Assembly: GCF_030295745.1 (NCBI RefSeq)
Contig: NZ_AP027291.1
Location: forward strand, 4,340,001-4,404,000
Length of the DNA stretch: 64,000 bases
From: Mycolicibacterium sp. TUM20985
Lineage (GTDB): Bacteria; Actinomycetota; Actinomycetes; Mycobacteriales; Mycobacteriaceae
Direction of reading: 5' to 3'
In this document: piece by piece, positions 26,117 through 34,723 of the stretch
Position numbering within the stretch: the first letter of the stretch is position 1
How the letters are laid out: every line of letters starts with the position of its first letter
Translations under genes and position numbers: made by a program
Notes under the pieces: model-generated
Database searches by the model: none
Told to the model about the DNA's origin: nothing
What the model saw: only the letters and a program-made list of their open reading frames with translations

Positions 26117-27214
26117 ATGGCAGGCACAGGCTTCGGACCAGACATCACCTTCCTTGGGGTACCGCGCTGCGACCTGGAGGACCCGTCGACGTACGCGGAC
26201 GCCGACATCGTCATCCTCGGCGCTCCGCTGGACGGCGGGACGACGTACCGATCCGGTGCGCGGTTCGGCCCGTCGGCGCTGCGCCAGGCCTGCTACCTGC
26301 CGCAGAACGGGTCACGGCCCAGCCTGGCGCTGCGGGTCGACGGCCTCAAGGACCTAAGGGTGTACGACGCCGGCGACGTAGCCCTCTACAGCGGCAACGT
26401 CGAGCAGGCGGTGCAGATGATCGAGGAGGACGTGTACAAGATCTCCGCCTCGGGGGCGATTCCGATCGTCCTCGGCGGTGACCACACGATCGCCTGGCCG
26501 GACCATACGGGGGTGGCCCGTCAGCACGGGTTCGGCAAGGTCTCGATGATCCACTTCGACGCCCACGCCGACACCGGTGACATCCACCTGGGTTCGCTGG
26601 TCGGCCACGGCACCCCGATGCGCCGGCTGATCGAATCCGGGGCACTGCGCGGAGACCGGTTCCTACAACTGGGCTTACGCGGCTACTGGCCCGAGGAGCC
26701 GACCCTGCAGTGGATGGCCGCGCAGGGCCTGCGCTCCTACGAGATGACCGAGATCGTCGCCCGCGGGCTGGAGCCCTGCCTGACCGAGGCGTTCGAGATC
26801 GCGACCACCGACTGCGAGGGCGTCTTCCTGTCCGTCGACATCGACGTTTGCGACCCCGGCGCCGCACCGGGCACGGGAACCCCTGAGCCGGGCGGATTCT
26901 CGGCTCGCGAACTCCTCGACGCGGTGCGGCGGATCTGCTACGAGCTGCCCGTCCTCGGTGTCGACGTCGTCGAGGTGGCACCCCCCTACGATCACGCCGA
27001 CATCACCGCGCTGCTGGGCAACCGCGTGATCTTGGAGGTCATCTCCGCGATCGCCCGCCGCCGCAAGGATGCCGCCGAGGGTACCCGTTGGGATCCTCGC
27101 CAGCCGCTGCTGGAGGGCCGCGAGGTCGACGAGCAGCTGCGTCTCATCGCCGAGGGCGAAGAGGCCCGCCGTCGCGGTGAGGGCACGGCACGTCCGCACC
27201 CACACAGTCACTGA
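26117..27214 (+). CDS. agmatinase/arginase-family ureohydrolase
   Basis: This 365-aa manganese enzyme splits a guanidino group to release urea. All metal ligands are visible: H123 in GGDHTIAW, D148, H150 and D152 in HFDAHADT, and D241 and D243 in SVDIDVCDPG. The loop GTGTPEPGGF is agmatinase-like. The protein is longer than typical agmatinases (about 300-320 aa) because of a charged C-terminal tail ending in HPHSH. Agmatine, guanidinobutyrate or another guanidino compound are all possible substrates. Its stop overlaps the converging oxidoreductase gene by seven bases. Confidence 0.88.
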   Translation: MAGTGFGPDITFLGVPRCDLEDPSTYADADIVILGAPLDGGTTYRSGARFGPSALRQACYLPQNGSRPSLALRVDGLKDLRVYDAGDVALYSGNVEQAVQMIEEDVYKISASGAIPIVLGGDHTIAWPDHTGVARQHGFGKVSMIHFDAHADTGDIHLGSLVGHGTPMRRLIESGALRGDRFLQLGLRGYWPEEPTLQWMAAQGLRSYEMTEIVARGLEPCLTEAFEIATTDCEGVFLSVDIDVCDPGAAPGTGTPEPGGFSARELLDAVRRICYELPVLGVDVVEVAPPYDHADITALLGNRVILEVISAIARRRKDAAEGTRWDPRQPLLEGREVDEQLRLIAEGEEARRRGEGTARPHPHSH

Positions 27215-28599
27215 GGGCGCGGCACCGCGGGCTGGATGCTCTGCTCGAAGGTGAACACGTCATCGGGGTCGTACTTGGCCTTGATGGTCCGCAGGCGGTC
27301 GACGCCCGCTCCCCAGTAGGCGCTCTCCCAGCCGGGCATGCCGGCGTTGGGCACGTTGACGTAGGCGCCGTCGACATGGGGCGCCAACGCCGCCGCGAAT
27401 TCCTCGATCCACTCCTGCAACGGGACGGTCAGCGGGTCTTCGCTGGCCGGTATCCCTGCACCGCGGATGCCCCAGCCCGCGCCCGGCTCGGCGTAGAACA
27501 GCGCGTCACGATGAGCGAAGACCGACCCGCCCGACGGTTCGCTGCCCGCGACGGCGCCACCGAAGGCGTTGGTGAAGTAGTTGCACTCCGGCGTCGGGGC
27601 CTTCGCCATGAAGGTGCGCACCACCTCGATGGCCTCGACGGGGTATGGCTGATAGATGAACTGCGACTTGAACATCCAGTTCTGAGGCTCGTCGGGGGTC
27701 GGGATCTGGAAACCCGCATAGATGTCCGCCCACGTGCCGTCGACGATCGTCACCGTCGGTGCGCCGACCGACAGGATCGATGCCAGCATCTCCTTGGCCT
27801 CGGCCTCCGATCCGGGTGCGAGCGCTCCGATCAGCTGAACTTCGTCGCGGCGGATCTCCAGCTGGCTGGTGAGACGGTCATCGGTGTGGGGCGCTGAGCG
27901 CTGCCACGCCTCGAAGACGTCGGCCAGGGTGTCGAGACCCGGCCATGTCGCGGTCACGTAGATGGCCTGCGTCAACGGCCGAACCCGGTAGGTCAGCGAG
28001 GTGACGATGCCGAAGTTGCCGTTGCCCGCACCGCGCAGCGCCCACAGCAGGTCCGCGTGGTTGGTCTCGTCGACGGTGAGCACCTGCACCGCACCATCTT
28101 TGGCGGCGATGACGATCTCCGCCGCGAGCAGGTTGTCGCTGGCCATGCCGAAGTTGCGGGTCAGCAGCCCGAACCCGCCACCGAGCGTCGCGCCGACCAG
28201 CCCGACCGTTCCCTCGGTGCCCGTCGGCGCCGCGAACCCGGCCTCGCCCAGTGCGGTGACCGCCTCGAGCTGCTTGAGCCCGGCCCCCACGGTCGCGGTG
28301 TGGGCGTTCGCGTCGATGGTGGCCGACTTCATCTCGCTGACGTCGATCACGATGCCGTCGTCGACGGTGGACCACCCCTCCAGGCAGTGACCGCCGCTAC
28401 GCACCCGCACGGGCATGGCGTGCTCTCGCGCCCACGCCAGCGCGTTGACCACGTCGTGCGTCTCCCGGGCGAACACGATCACAGCCGGTTCGTGGCTGAA
28501 CCGGAGGTTCCAGGAGAGCCGGGCCGTTGGGTACTCGGCGTCGCCGGGATGGACGACCCGGCCGGTCAACTCAGCCGGACGCGCCGAGGTAGCGGTCAC
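27208..28599 (-). CDS. FAD-linked oxidoreductase, berberine-bridge-enzyme type
   Basis: This 463-aa flavoprotein has the FAD-binding PCMH fold with the covalent-flavin motif VRSGGHCLEGWS (His about residue 69). The second covalent site of bicovalent members, normally a Cys before the GGGxG loop, is not present in GTVGLVGATLGGGFGLL, so a single His link is likely. The C-terminal BBE segment includes NAGMPGWESAYWGAG. GTG 28599 overlaps the stop of the permease gene. The frame is open further upstream inside the permease, but that is a shadow. It may oxidise an alcohol, sugar or amine derivative using oxygen. Confidence 0.87.
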   Translation of the reverse strand: MTATSARPAELTGRVVHPGDAEYPTARLSWNLRFSHEPAVIVFARETHDVVNALAWAREHAMPVRVRSGGHCLEGWSTVDDGIVIDVSEMKSATIDANAHTATVGAGLKQLEAVTALGEAGFAAPTGTEGTVGLVGATLGGGFGLLTRNFGMASDNLLAAEIVIAAKDGAVQVLTVDETNHADLLWALRGAGNGNFGIVTSLTYRVRPLTQAIYVTATWPGLDTLADVFEAWQRSAPHTDDRLTSQLEIRRDEVQLIGALAPGSEAEAKEMLASILSVGAPTVTIVDGTWADIYAGFQIPTPDEPQNWMFKSQFIYQPYPVEAIEVVRTFMAKAPTPECNYFTNAFGGAVAGSEPSGGSVFAHRDALFYAEPGAGWGIRGAGIPASEDPLTVPLQEWIEEFAAALAPHVDGAYVNVPNAGMPGWESAYWGAGVDRLRTIKAKYDPDDVFTFEQSIQPAVPRPQ

Positions 28600-30092
28600 T
28601 TGCCCGCGTCCGCGATGGCCGTGAAGTCCGCACCGGGTTCGGTGTCGAGGACTTCGCGGTGGAAGATCATCATGTACCCGAAGTAGATTCCGCCGGCCAC
28701 GATCAATCCGAGCACGATGAGCACCGGAATGGACGCATCGCCGGGGGTGACGAGCGCCACCAGGGCGATCACCACCCACACCAGCGCGGCCACGGCCACG
28801 GGCAGCTCGAACCGCCCGAGGCTGAACCCACCCTCCTTGTGATCGAGGGTCTTGCGCACCGCGAGGTACAGGATCACCACCGCGCCGTAGATCAGTGCGG
28901 GCAGGATCGTCGAACCAATGATCAACTGCAGCAGGGCTTGACCGGGCAACGCCAGCATCAACACGACTCCGACGCCGAGGATGAGGATCGTCGCCGGCAC
29001 GGGCGTCTGGGTCTTGGGGTTGACCCGACGCATCAGACCGTGTGCGGGGAAACGCTCGTCGCGGGCCATCGCGAAAACCTGACGCGAACACGCGGCCATC
29101 ACCACCATGCCCGCCCCGAACATCGCGAAGGCCAAACCTGCCAACAGGATTCGCTCGGCGATCGGTCCCAGCTGACTGCGGATGATCGCCGCGACGGGCG
29201 AACCGCTCTGGGTCACCGCGGGAATGTCCTTGATCGCCAGCGTGAGCGCGATCAGGAACACCAGTCCCAGGACCGCCGCCGCCACCACCGACGCCACGAT
29301 CGCCCGCGGCACGCTGCGGAAGGGATCCTTGGCCTCCTCGGCCAGGTTCGCCGCGGAATCGAAGCCGACCAACGTGGTCAAACCCATGATCATGCCGGCG
29401 GTCAACCCGCCCCCGATCGCGAAGTAGTTGGGATCGCCCACGGTGATCCCGCGTGAGGTCAGGTTCCCCAGGTCTCCGCTGCCGCTGAACACCATCACCG
29501 CGCCCAGCGCGACCACCAACACCACCACGATGCCCAACTCGATACCGACCGCCCCGGAGGTGATCAGACCCAGCAGCCGCGTCGAGGCGATCACCAACAC
29601 GGCCTGAACGATCAGGATCGCGACGGTCACGAGGCGCGCTACGCCCTCGTCCTCCGACATGCCCAGCAACGGCATCAGCGCCTGGCTGGCCAAGGCGTTG
29701 TCCAACGCGACCACCGCAATCGCCAGATACCAGAACGTCAGCCAGCCGAACAGCCAGCCGATCTTAGGGCTCGCCAGCCGTGATGCCCACTGGTACGACG
29801 AACCGCTCAACGCGATCCGCGCCGCGAACTGCGCCACCACCAACGCCACCAGCGTCTGGCCCACCGACGCGATGACCCATAGCCAGATGCCGACCGGCCC
29901 CGCCGTGCCCAGCACCGCGTCGTAGGTCGCGAAGATGCCGACCGCCACCGAGATGAACGCAAAGGAGATCGCGAAGACCTGGAAACCCCCAAGAGTTCGT
30001 TTCAGTTCCGGCTCGTAACCACAATCCCGACACTCGTCGTCGGCTACGCCGGGCTCTGCCACATTCTCTGCAGTCATGGTGTGCGTCCTCAT
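28596..30092 (-). CDS. APC-family amino acid/amine permease
   Basis: This 498-aa secondary transporter has about 12 hydrophobic helices. The N-terminal cytosolic part holds DDECRDCGYEPELKRTLGGF and is followed by a first helix with the APC pattern SFAFISVAVGIFATY. Later segments such as GFDSAANLAEEAKDP (helix 6 region) are typical of APC amine and GABA-type permeases. It is coupled by GTGA to the FAD oxidoreductase, so transport and oxidation of one compound is plausible. Start 30092 or the next ATG at 30077. Confidence 0.88.
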   Translation of the reverse strand: MRTHTMTAENVAEPGVADDECRDCGYEPELKRTLGGFQVFAISFAFISVAVGIFATYDAVLGTAGPVGIWLWVIASVGQTLVALVVAQFAARIALSGSSYQWASRLASPKIGWLFGWLTFWYLAIAVVALDNALASQALMPLLGMSEDEGVARLVTVAILIVQAVLVIASTRLLGLITSGAVGIELGIVVVLVVALGAVMVFSGSGDLGNLTSRGITVGDPNYFAIGGGLTAGMIMGLTTLVGFDSAANLAEEAKDPFRSVPRAIVASVVAAAVLGLVFLIALTLAIKDIPAVTQSGSPVAAIIRSQLGPIAERILLAGLAFAMFGAGMVVMAACSRQVFAMARDERFPAHGLMRRVNPKTQTPVPATILILGVGVVLMLALPGQALLQLIIGSTILPALIYGAVVILYLAVRKTLDHKEGGFSLGRFELPVAVAALVWVVIALVALVTPGDASIPVLIVLGLIVAGGIYFGYMMIFHREVLDTEPGADFTAIADAGK

Positions 30093-30140
30093 CGCTCTGC
30101 GTACCGGTGCGCCGAGTATGAGCGCATTGGAGGGGTCTTG

Positions 30141-30860
30141 ATGCGGTATCGACTACTGCATTCTTGGAAGCGGCCGAAGTCTAACCACTGCATTCCCACC
30201 CGTGCAGGCAACACTGGGCGAGAAGAATGGATCTTCTACGCGCTGCAAAACTATCAGCGCGCCCGTGACGGCGGCACCATGGAGGCGATCGCCGTCACCG
30301 AGTTGCACAACGTGTCCGACGTGCTCGAAGGACATGACGGCTCTCGGCTGCACGGCGACCTCATCTGCTATTCACGTTCGGTGCTCACAGACGAGTGGCC
30401 CGCCATGGAGCGCGGGGAATCGTCTGCCTCGGTACGACACTGGGTCGACACGATGGTGACGGACTTCGCCGCGACCGATCCGAGGACACCGAAGCAGGAA
30501 GCGGCCTACGGCCAATGGTTCGACCAGCAAGCCGAGCGACGGGACGGCCGCCGCGCCCGCATTGCCGAGGCCGAACCGTCGGTGCCGCTGCCGCTGTGGA
30601 TCGTGCTGGGGATCGGGGCAACCGCCGTTCTGGCCTACACGTGCGTACAGGCCGATCGCCGTGAGAGCGCCCTGATTCAGGCCGTGCCCATCGCATTCGT
30701 GTCAGCGCTGGTGGTGTCGGCGTTGCTCGTCGTGGGGTTCCTCGATCATCCCTACGACGACTGGACGGGCAGCCTTCGACCGAACGAGATGCGGGTGACG
30801 TTGGCCCTCGTCGACGACGGCCACGTCGTTCCCTGCGATTCGCGCGGCGATCCCACGTAG
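30141..30860 (+). pseudogene. 5'-truncated DUF4239 (bestrophin-like) membrane protein
   Basis: From about 30231 the sequence matches the body of DUF4239 proteins: ESYDQSR-like ALQNYQRARDGGTMEAIAV, then DLICYSRSVLTDEWPAMERG and QWFDQQAERRDGRR. A pair of C-terminal transmembrane helices and GFLDHPYDDWTGSLRP follow. The usual N-terminal membrane helix pair, about 60 residues, is missing and replaced by unrelated, non-hydrophobic codons from a rearranged upstream region. ATG 30141 or ATG 30279 could still start a shortened protein. It is probably non-functional. Confidence 0.65.
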
Positions 30861-30978
30861 GGCCAACCTACGGCTATCCGTGTTCATCGGGTCGGCAGCT
30901 GGACCGAAGGCGGGCAACCGATTCCCGCTTACGACTCCTCGAAGGACGCCTCGTGCCTCCGCACGGAACTGGCGCCGG

Positions 30979-32223
30979 TTAGCGCCAACCGCGCAGCGAG
31001 GTGTGCAGATGACCGACGACGAGCGGTCGCCGACAGTCGGCCGGCGCCAACTTCGCCAAGGCATGTTCGTAAATGGCCGGATCGTCGTGGCAATGATTGC
31101 CCAGGATGAGTGCGGGTTCGGCCGACTCGTCTCGCAGGACGGCTTCGCGCACCGCGACGGAAAGACGGTTGCGCCAATCGATTACACCGGGGGCTTCGGA
31201 TGCGGGAAGAAGTGGACCTCGGTAAGCGGCGACGGCCGTTGCAATGTCGCCACGTCGAAGCGCGTTGAGGACGTCTAGCGCATCGCACGATATCTCAGTG
31301 GTCAACGCGTATCGATGCCGCGATATCGTGCCACCGAACAGGCGCCGAAGGTGGGAGACCTCCGCCTTGAGAGTCGCAATCGACACGTGGCGGTCACCAT
31401 AGAGCTCGAGGCTGAGCTCGCCAGCCGTGTAGCCCTGCGGCCGTAGGGCCAACAGCACCAGGATTTCTGCCTGCCGCGGACTCAACCGCAGCGTCTTCGG
31501 GCCAATTGCGGCCTCGGTCGAGCCCAGGCAACGGATGGATACCTGAGGGCTGTCGCCAAGGTTGAACGGGCCAGGGCACTGCTCCGCCAACTTCGCCTCG
31601 ATCAAGGAGGCCAACGCGCTGACCGTCGACATCGCGAGAGGGTTGGCTCGGTCCCATGTCGTGGACAGGTCGAGCGTGCCGACGATCCGATGATGGCGAT
31701 CACGAATCGGCGCGCAGTAACAGACCCAACGGTGCAGACATTCGACGAGATGTTCGGCTGCGAACACCGTACTGACCTCTCCGGTTCGGAGGGCAAGGGC
31801 GATTGCGTTCGTGCCAAAGCCAGATTCGTCCCAACGCCCTCCGACCGCAAAATTGACTTTTTCCGCCTGATTGCGCTCGGTGCGGCCACCGCACGTCCAC
31901 AACAACGTTCCAGTCTCATCGGTCACGCCGACGACGAACGCGGCGGAATCCACGATCCGTCGCAATTCGGCTGTCATGTCCGTGACGGGGCCGTGTAGCG
32001 GTGAGTCATTCCAGCGGCTGACGATCGACTCGTCGGTAGCCGGCGCGCCGTCGCTCGCCGGATCTACGGAGTCCAGGGACCGCGTCCATGACCGGGCGAT
32101 CTCCGACCGAAGGACGAAGCTCGTCGGTTCACTGGCGCGCACGTCAGCCCCAGGTAGGAGAAACCTCTCCCAGACGCCCCTCAGTTCGTTGCGTTGCCCC
32201 TGCAATGCTTGGGTCTGCATCAT
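30979..32223 (-). CDS. GAF-domain transcriptional regulator with winged-helix DNA-binding domain
   Basis: This is a 414-aa regulator. A GAF-type sensor domain spans about residues 85-215, with the AcoR-like signature ESGFGTNAIALAL. An OmpR/BTAD-like winged helix follows about 245-315 (LRLSPRQAEILVLLAL, then LKAEVSHLRRLFGG). A helical tail extends to the end. There is no AAA+ domain. It is the last gene of the minus-strand monooxygenase cluster, 52 bases after the polytopic membrane protein gene, and is a candidate local regulator or substrate sensor. A short inverted repeat (TGGCGC/GCGCCA) spans its stop codon. Confidence 0.82.
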   Translation of the reverse strand: MMQTQALQGQRNELRGVWERFLLPGADVRASEPTSFVLRSEIARSWTRSLDSVDPASDGAPATDESIVSRWNDSPLHGPVTDMTAELRRIVDSAAFVVGVTDETGTLLWTCGGRTERNQAEKVNFAVGGRWDESGFGTNAIALALRTGEVSTVFAAEHLVECLHRWVCYCAPIRDRHHRIVGTLDLSTTWDRANPLAMSTVSALASLIEAKLAEQCPGPFNLGDSPQVSIRCLGSTEAAIGPKTLRLSPRQAEILVLLALRPQGYTAGELSLELYGDRHVSIATLKAEVSHLRRLFGGTISRHRYALTTEISCDALDVLNALRRGDIATAVAAYRGPLLPASEAPGVIDWRNRLSVAVREAVLRDESAEPALILGNHCHDDPAIYEHALAKLAPADCRRPLVVGHLHTSLRGWR

Positions 32224-32275
32224 TCACATCCATGTCATTCGTGCGCAGTGATCTCGGTCGGGTCGTGCACCGCTC

Positions 32276-33643
32276 CTAGGCCTGGAACAGCAGATAAAGG
32301 CCTCCGCACGTGTAGAAGACCATGGTCAGCAGCAAGGCCAGTTGTCCAGATAATTGCTGTCGTTGGGGCAGCAGGCGCAGCGAGCGGTCGTGCGCGGCCA
32401 TCACTCCGAGGATGTGACCGGTCAGCACACACGTGACTTTGATCGTCGCGAGTAGCGCGGGATGCGCGGACAAGATGTAGGCCACGCCATGGTCTTTGAG
32501 CCCGAAGACGTTCCACCCACGATCAAAGGGGTCGAACAACAGCTGGATCGTTGATTGGCCCTTCTCGACCAGATAGGACAGATAGTGCGCGAAGACGTAT
32601 CCCACGATGATCGGGGTCAATGACGGCGAGAGCAGCCCGGGCAACTTGCGGCGTTCCGCTCGGCTCAAGGCTGGAACAGCCTGTGCCGCCAGCCAGAACG
32701 TTCCGCCGACCAACACGATCATCATGATCAGGCCCACCGACCGCACGGCGGTGGACGCAACGGTGGCATCGATCGGAGCCAGCCGTGCGGACGCAGAATC
32801 CACGAATCGGTGCCATGCCGCCTGCGCGGAGAAGCTGTCGAAGGCTGTCGAGCCCAGCAGCGTGGCGGCCAATGCGACCGAACCCGCGCGAATCTTCGTT
32901 GCCTGCAGATTGTTCAAAGGCAACCGCAGGACATAGATTCCCGGCCGGTTGCCGGGACCGACGAATGAGATCCGCGAGACCAGTGTGCTGTACACCTCGA
33001 AGGGGTCCGCCCGTTCGCACCACGTAGCGCCGTAGCGAATGGCACCACCGACGGTCACCACCAGATAGACGACACACCAGGCGATAATCGCCGTCACCGA
33101 GCCAGGATCGGGCGAAACCAGTTCAACCCAGGCGAATCCGAACAACCCAATTACGGCCAGCCAGTAGCCGAATCGCTCCGGGTACGTCGCGGATGATCGG
33201 CGAACCTCGAACCGCTTGCCGCGGTCGAGTAGACGACGAACCGCACGCGCCGGCGAGATCAACTTCCATACCGGTCCGAAGAGCACCGAGAGGGCGACCA
33301 CCCCGACCCACAGGAGCACGTAGAACGTGCCGGGTAACGCATTGTGCGACGCGCTGCGCGGACCCAGGAATCCCGCCAGTGCCACCCAGCCGGTGAACGC
33401 CAACCCCAGCGCAGCCATGGCGTTGCGGAACGCCGCAGACGTGACAACGGTGTTGATCCACTGCGGCACCCGACGACCGACCGAATCGGCCCGCAACCGC
33501 GGTGTGCGCCAAGCGAAGACCAGTATGACGAACGAGATGCTCAGCGCCCATGCCGCAGCGACGACGGTGTAGGAGAACGGAATCGGGAGATCGGTACTAC
33601 CGCCGAGTCCGTGAGCAAGAAGCTGGCGAGCTGGGCCGTTCAA
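32276..33643 (-). CDS. polytopic membrane protein of the monooxygenase cluster
   Basis: This 455-aa integral membrane protein has about 10-11 hydrophobic helices separated by short basic loops. I do not recognise a named family. Several His residues lie in or near helices (for example FAHYLSYLVEKG and VLTGHILGVMAAHDR). The start appears to be TTG 33643, three bases after the stop of the lipoprotein gene, as no suitable ATG or GTG is nearby. Tight spacing puts it in the hmo operon. A role in copper supply, assembly or electron delivery to the monooxygenase is possible but unproven. Confidence 0.75.
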   Translation of the reverse strand: MNGPARQLLAHGLGGSTDLPIPFSYTVVAAAWALSISFVILVFAWRTPRLRADSVGRRVPQWINTVVTSAAFRNAMAALGLAFTGWVALAGFLGPRSASHNALPGTFYVLLWVGVVALSVLFGPVWKLISPARAVRRLLDRGKRFEVRRSSATYPERFGYWLAVIGLFGFAWVELVSPDPGSVTAIIAWCVVYLVVTVGGAIRYGATWCERADPFEVYSTLVSRISFVGPGNRPGIYVLRLPLNNLQATKIRAGSVALAATLLGSTAFDSFSAQAAWHRFVDSASARLAPIDATVASTAVRSVGLIMMIVLVGGTFWLAAQAVPALSRAERRKLPGLLSPSLTPIIVGYVFAHYLSYLVEKGQSTIQLLFDPFDRGWNVFGLKDHGVAYILSAHPALLATIKVTCVLTGHILGVMAAHDRSLRLLPQRQQLSGQLALLLTMVFYTCGGLYLLFQA

Positions 33644-33646
33644 GAG

Positions 33647-34069
33647 TCAGCGCACTGTCACGGTCGCCACAGTCTTGTCGCTGTGGTGCAGCTCGATCGC
33701 CACCTGGCCCGGAATGGCCACGATGAAGCTGAAGATCTGGCCGGCCGCCGGCTTGACCTCGAATTCGTGCTCTGGCACCGAATGCACGTGAAGTTCTTCG
33801 TCGACATCGCTGTCGATGCGCACCGTTATGGGTTCGCCGACCCGGGCCTCCAACTCAGCATTGGTGGGCGTGACGGTCCCCTGGCTGATCTGAACTGGTA
33901 TCACCAGCCCGGCGTTACTCTGCCCTGTCGATGGGGCCGCAGCGCGCGACGTCGCCACCGTCGCAGGAGGAGTAACCGACGGCGATGACTGCGTGTTCGG
34001 CTTCGACGAGCAACTCACACAGATCAGCGCAGGAACGGCCACAGCCATAATCAGTTTGGCCGACAACAC
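33647..34069 (-). CDS. cupredoxin-like lipoprotein of the monooxygenase cluster
   Basis: This is a predicted 140-aa exported lipoprotein. GTG 34069 gives a short signal peptide ending near a Cys (VSCSSK, C20), then a Ser/Pro/Thr-rich linker and a beta-sandwich-like domain. Candidate metal ligands are H94, H96, H101, H128 and H129 (ELHVHSVPEHEF and ELHHSDK). The arrangement resembles single-domain cupredoxin-like proteins that hold copper outside the membrane. The gene begins five bases after the stop of a small membrane protein gene. Copper delivery to the CuMMO is the natural guess; this is inference. Confidence 0.7.
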   Translation of the reverse strand: MLSAKLIMAVAVPALICVSCSSKPNTQSSPSVTPPATVATSRAAAPSTGQSNAGLVIPVQISQGTVTPTNAELEARVGEPITVRIDSDVDEELHVHSVPEHEFEVKPAAGQIFSFIVAIPGQVAIELHHSDKTVATVTVR

Positions 34070-34073
34070 TCTG

Positions 34074-34388
34074 TCAGGCCCCCGGACTGTTGAAGGTGGT
34101 GCGCGGCGCCACCACAGCTTTGTCGCGAGCACCCTCACCGCGCAGCGATTTCATCGTGATGCCGCCGGATTCGACCGCGGCGATGAACTCGTCGAGCTCT
34201 TCGTGAAGGCTCACCGTGCCCAGACCGGCCACGCTGTTGCGCGCCTCCGCCGACGTCGATTTCTTGACGATGACGGCGATCGCCACCACCGGCATCACCA
34301 ATGCCATGAACAGAACCAGCGCAGTCGTGTACAAGAACTGTGCACTGACGTTGGACGAAAAATCGCCCATTGCAACGAGATTGGTCAT
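34074..34388 (-). CDS. small membrane protein of the monooxygenase cluster, 104 aa
   Basis: There is one hydrophobic helix (about residues 18-41, TTALVLFMALVMPVVAIAVIV). A charged cytosolic tail follows, with a helical segment SLHEELDEFIAAVESGG and a basic, disordered end. No family is recognised. It lies 22 bases downstream of the other small membrane gene and five bases before the lipoprotein gene. A small accessory subunit or assembly factor is plausible. Confidence 0.65.
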   Translation of the reverse strand: MTNLVAMGDFSSNVSAQFLYTTALVLFMALVMPVVAIAVIVKKSTSAEARNSVAGLGTVSLHEELDEFIAAVESGGITMKSLRGEGARDKAVVAPRTTFNSPGA

Positions 34389-34410
34389 GAGGTTGATCCG
34401 TCCTCTTTGG

Positions 34411-34656
34411 TCACGTGCGTTCAGCGGGATCGGGAGTCGCTAGGACAGAAGGGGTGGGTTCGGGGGCGGCCGCGACGGCGGTTGCAGAAGCATCGCCGCC
34501 GTCACCGTCGTTGGAACCCTCTTTCTTCTTCATCCGCCGCGACACGACGATCAGCACGGCGATCGGGAACAGAAGAGCGAACGACAATCCACCGCCCATG
34601 ATGGCTATCTCATCGCCGGTCATCTGACCCCCATGGGCAAGGATGCTCAGGCTCAT
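34411..34656 (-). CDS. small membrane protein of the monooxygenase cluster, 81 aa
   Basis: There is a single transmembrane helix (about residues 20-39, MGGGLSFALLFPIAVLIVV) with a basic stop-transfer SRRMKKK. An acidic, Ala/Pro-rich disordered tail follows. A good Shine-Dalgarno (GGAAGGGAG) precedes ATG 34656. It is the first gene after hmoB, in the position where other CuMMO operons carry small or 'D' genes, but the sequence does not resemble PmoD as I know it. Confidence 0.62.
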   Translation of the reverse strand: MSLSILAHGGQMTGDEIAIMGGGLSFALLFPIAVLIVVSRRMKKKEGSNDGDGGDASATAVAAAPEPTPSVLATPDPAERT

Positions 34657-34723
34657 GGCCGAAACTCCCTTCCTGTGGTGTGTTCGACGCCGCGTTTCGG
34701 CTGAGCGGCGCGGTGACTATCTA

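Noticed and set aside
28600..29091. 164-residue upstream extension of the FAD oxidoreductase frame
   Set aside because: It lies wholly inside the permease gene on the same strand, reads as low-complexity Arg/Gly/Pro sequence, and the GTG at 28599 with its GTGA overlap gives the normal family length.
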